Origin: Pegea sp. RAD2-039 | Taxonomy: Eukaryota; Chordata; Thaliacea; Salpida; Salpidae | Direction of reading: 5' to 3' | Assembly (NCBI GenBank): GCA_034620365.1 | Contig: JAQGEQ010000146.1 | Span: 175,597-239,596 of the forward strand | DNA length: 64,000 nucleotides | Shown here: piece by piece, positions 60,930-64,000 of the stretch | How the letters are laid out: every line of letters starts with the position of its first letter | Position numbering within the stretch: the first letter of the stretch is position 1 | Notes under the pieces: model-generated | What the model was told of the DNA's origin: nothing | Seen by the model: the letters and a program-made list of their open reading frames with translations, nothing else | Database searches by the model: none | Position numbers and translations under genes: made by a program

Positions 60930-61905
60930 AAATGTATGAAATGCGAAATGACATTGTTTAATTTTATGAAAAATTAATATAGCAGTGAACTTCAGAATAA
61001 TAATAAAACGAAAGTTTTAAATAAACTGATTTGTGTTTAAGAGCTCTTTTTTAGTTTGATTGTGTTTTTGGTAATCTGAAATCTATTATAACAAAAGAAA
61101 CAAAGCTGTAGCTGGATGAAGAACTGTATTAGATTAAAAAATACAGAAGCAACATTAATTAAGAGTAAAACTAAAATTTTTATATTCACGAAATAATTTT
61201 GTGAGTTAAGTTTTTAGTGAAACATCTTAATATAATAAAATAGGAAGTAGCGGAAATTTAATTAACGGTTTATAGCTTCAAATTAGAAAATCAAATTATT
61301 TTGATATTTAAATTACTTTCTTAATCAATATTAAAGCAATCATTTGGTAAGAACTAAAAATTGATAACCAGCACTAACTACTTTATTTACCAGCTAAAAT
61401 TTTATCTTTAACTAATTTAGGTGAAATTAATTAAACAGAATTTATTTTTAAATTTGCTTTTATAGTAGGGATACCTTTATTCAAAAATATAATTTCTTTT
61501 TTAAATTTAATTAAACAAATTGTTCTGACTGTTAAAACTTATTTGGTAGTTTGGTGAAAAAAATTCATCAATTTATGATAAAAGTTTCAATAAGAAAAGT
61601 TTTCTATAGCTACGTGTCATAACAGACGTTTTTAAAAATTAAATTTTTTAATCTCATGTCATGAAAAAATTAAATTTTAAACTTCATCTAGAGTTTCGAT
61701 TAAATTATTATTTGATTATATCAAAATAACTTTTGAATTATATTCTTATTTTATTTTAAATTTATTATATTAATAACATTTTATTTCTTTTTAATAGGAC
61801 TAAAAATATTTGTAACTTGGTAACAAGTTTTTCAATTGAAAATTAATAAAATACACAAAAAGTAAAATCTACAACTAACTATTAAACAATTAAACAAGTA
61901 TCAGC
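60930..61905 (+). repeat. direct duplication, downstream copy
   Basis: Partner of 53680-54680; see that entry. It stops shortly before the decayed LINE that starts near 61965. Confidence 0.75.
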
Positions 61906-61964
61906 CAAATAAAAAAAATAAATTTTTCTATTTAACTCGTATAAATTTTCTAGACATAAAACCT

Positions 61965-63450
61965 CCCTTGCTTGACAACAGCAACCAGCTTGTGATGGAA
62001 CCAGAGAATAAAGCTGAGTTGCTAAACAATCAATTTAATAGCGTTTTTATAACCGATGATGGCAATACTCCTTCTCTTTCCTATTCCCACATTCTTACAA
62101 ATGTCTCTGAAATAATTGAGTATCTGAAATGATAGTCAAGTCACCAGTAGTATGCCTCAGAGTTCTGTTTTGAGTCCCCTTCTCTTTTCATTTTTCATTA
62201 AGACCTCATCAGAAGACCACTGGCAGTAGATGATGTTAATCTCTTGGTGTATGCAGATGATATCAAGCCATTATCTTGTAATTCGTTGAAACTTCAAATC
62301 AAGTTACTACAGAAATCTGGTCTATGAACTGGCAGCTCAGAATCCAGCCCACAAAGTCTGATTTTATCACTTTTTCTCGTAAGCCAGCTGCAAATTCTTT
62401 AAACTAATATTCCATCCATTGATTTATTTTTTTACAAATATATTCGGTGCAAGAATTTGTTATTACCCTATCATCTGACTTGAAATGACAAAATTATGTT
62501 TGAAAAATCTTTCCAAAATCTATCAATCTTGCCTACCTTATTATAAGAAATTTTATTTCTAAAGATTCATACTTCTTTGTCAATCTTTTCGAATTGTACG
62601 TACGTTCAATTTGTGAATGCCATGTTAGTTCATGGATGTCATATCAAGTTGGTGATATCAAAAAATCGAGTCTGTTCAGACAACATTTACGAGAGTATTA
62701 TGCAGGAAACTTAATATTAATTATGATAGTTATAAACATCATCTTAGCTTCTTAAATTTAGATACTTTGGAAATTCGACGAACTAAATACGACTTAATTC
62801 TTATTTTTAAAATTGTTCACAATTTATTTGACTTTTAATTCAATGATTTCGTTTCCATTAGTCCTTCCCTCAAGTTATATCAGCTCAGACGACAAACATT
62901 ACATCCTAATAAGCCAATATCACCTGCTTTAATAATCAGATAAAATTTTTTCTTACAATTAGAACTTTGAACCAGCTTCCATTAGACAATGTCATGTCAG
63001 AATCACTTGTAGTATTCCAGCAGAAGTTGAACGGTTATAATTTGTCTTACTTGGTGGCGAAGCGGTTACTACACTTACCTTCTAGCTAGGAAGTACCGGG
63101 TTCGACCCTAGGTGGAGACATATTTATAAAACTCCAGAGAAAAACCATAAAAAACTCGTGAGAATGTATTTTAGCGAGATATGCTTTCTTTAGGTTCCTT
63201 TGCATTTAATTATATAAAAAACGAAATATTGCCAACACTGCCATTCCTAGACTGCGTTTTTTCTCTTGTTTATATTATTAACATTCTATTTAATTGTTCA
63301 CTTTTATATGCTTTGAAGACTACCGAAATACTATGTGTTACATCTTTTTCTTTCTATATTTCTAACTTGAGAAATATTATTTGTGAGAATGTGTGTTAGC
63401 GGGATGTACTGTCTTCAGGCACCCTCCTTCGCATTTATTGAAATAAAAAA
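61965..63450 (+). mobile_element. LINE copy F (fragmentary RT and 3' end)
   Basis: Starts in the ORF2 linker (gacaacagcaaccagc, matching copy E at 51680), lacks the first RT blocks by deletion, retains the VYADDIK region (62253) out of frame, the thumb region and the 3' end with tail hairpin (63395-63420) and AATAAATAA tail. It is interrupted by a SINE at 63050-63221. Confidence 0.85.
63050..63221 (+). mobile_element. tRNA-derived SINE nested in LINE copy F
   Basis: tRNA-like head (TTGGTGGCGAAGCGGTTACT, GGGTTCGACCC), body with gagaaaaaccataaaaaa and a LINE-type tail, as in the minus-strand copy at 49590-49764. The LINE sequence resumes at ~63225 at the position expected from copy E, so the SINE came in after the LINE. 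Confidence 0.8.
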
Positions 63451-64000
63451 TAAATAACTAAATAAATAATAACAACAGTTTGCATTTAGAATTATCAAAA
63501 TTTTGTTGTTCAATTAAAATTTTAGAATTAATCAGAGGAGTCTAAATTGGAGTATTATTATTGAATATCATTTTTATAAAGCAACTTTAGCACTTGTTAA
63601 AAAGAAATAAAGTAGTTCTGTCTTTCAGTAACAAATGTTTAGAATTAAAGAATTAAACAGTTATGCTTTTGCTTGTCATCTTAGTTCCTAACTCAAAAGT
63701 TCAACTTAAAATTTGTTATAGAATAAAATATTAAGCTTTTGTTCATTTTAAACTATATATATATAAGATATCACAGTATATTGTGATTGTTTCTGCTGCT
63801 ATAATTCCGGTTGTTTTTCGTTGTTGTTGCTCCTTTACTTTTCAAATATTCTATCTTAGCTTTTTTTATAGTGTCTTTTATTTGTCCTTTTTATTACTGC
63901 AATTTTTTTTTGTCTTTTGTAATTTTGTTGCTTCAGTTCTTGCTTCTTACAATTTGTCTTTTTTTCTGCCTCTTTTAATTTTACTTTTTTAATCTTTTCA
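63451..64000. other. AT-rich sequence at the window end
   Basis: T-rich, no supported gene; open frames are Phe/Leu/Ser runs. Confidence 0.5.

Noticed and set aside
53680..61905. Flanking direct repeats as LTRs of a retrotransposon
   Set aside because: The copies are diverged, ~7 kb apart and enclose an ordinary intron-containing host GPCR gene without gag-pol.

Overview
The window reads as nuclear DNA of an invertebrate animal. It is AT-rich. Most protein-coding genes are split by very short introns (about 46-75 bp), and the proteins are animal-type: a VPS10/SorCS-like receptor, an adhesion GPCR, a FAM13-type RhoGAP, an arylsulfatase, a CFAP90-like ciliary protein and a relaxin-receptor-like GPCR with LDL-receptor class A repeats. 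I cannot name the species. Gene models were built by eye from reading frames, GT/AG sites and phase checks. No alignment or search was run.

Layout. 0-1.2 kb: four-exon gene with a highly charged 11-residue repeat followed by a membrane module. 1.2-6.3 kb: mostly non-coding, with a LINE ORF1 relic and a tRNA-Ser-like sequence. 6.3-7.2 kb: intact minus-strand ORF resembling a bunyavirus (Phenuiviridae-type) nucleoprotein, an endogenous viral element. 7.3-13.1 kb: a giant inverted repeat (arms over 2 kb) around a LINE fragment. 13.4-19.5 kb: SorCS/sortilin-family receptor (+). 20.9-22.3 kb: 17-bp minisatellite. 22.4-24.2 kb: compact adhesion GPCR (-). 26.5-32.8 kb: FAM13-like RhoGAP (-), one intron of which is filled by a 20-bp minisatellite. 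34.4-36.6 kb: arylsulfatase A-like enzyme ending in HDEL (-). 37.6-38.0 kb: CFAP90-like gene (-). 38.2-41.6 kb: two LINE relics. 42.2-43.7 kb: glutamine-rich repeat ORFs (-). 43.8-47.5 kb: the best-preserved LINE copy (-). 48.1-48.3 kb: a probable terminal exon. 49.6-53.5 kb: a SINE and another LINE. 56.0-60.7 kb: LDLa-repeat GPCR (+), bracketed by a diverged 1-kb direct duplication. 62.0-63.5 kb: a decayed LINE with a SINE nested in it.

The genes do not form one pathway. Three observations stand out. (1) The palindrome TGACGTCA occurs at least 40 times, concentrated in the short-intron genes and often twice within a single ~50-bp intron. (2) An intact viral nucleoprotein-like ORF lies about 60 bp from a >2-kb inverted repeat. 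(3) A LINE and a tRNA-derived SINE share the same 3' tail, including a small hairpin, which suggests that the SINE borrows the LINE machinery.
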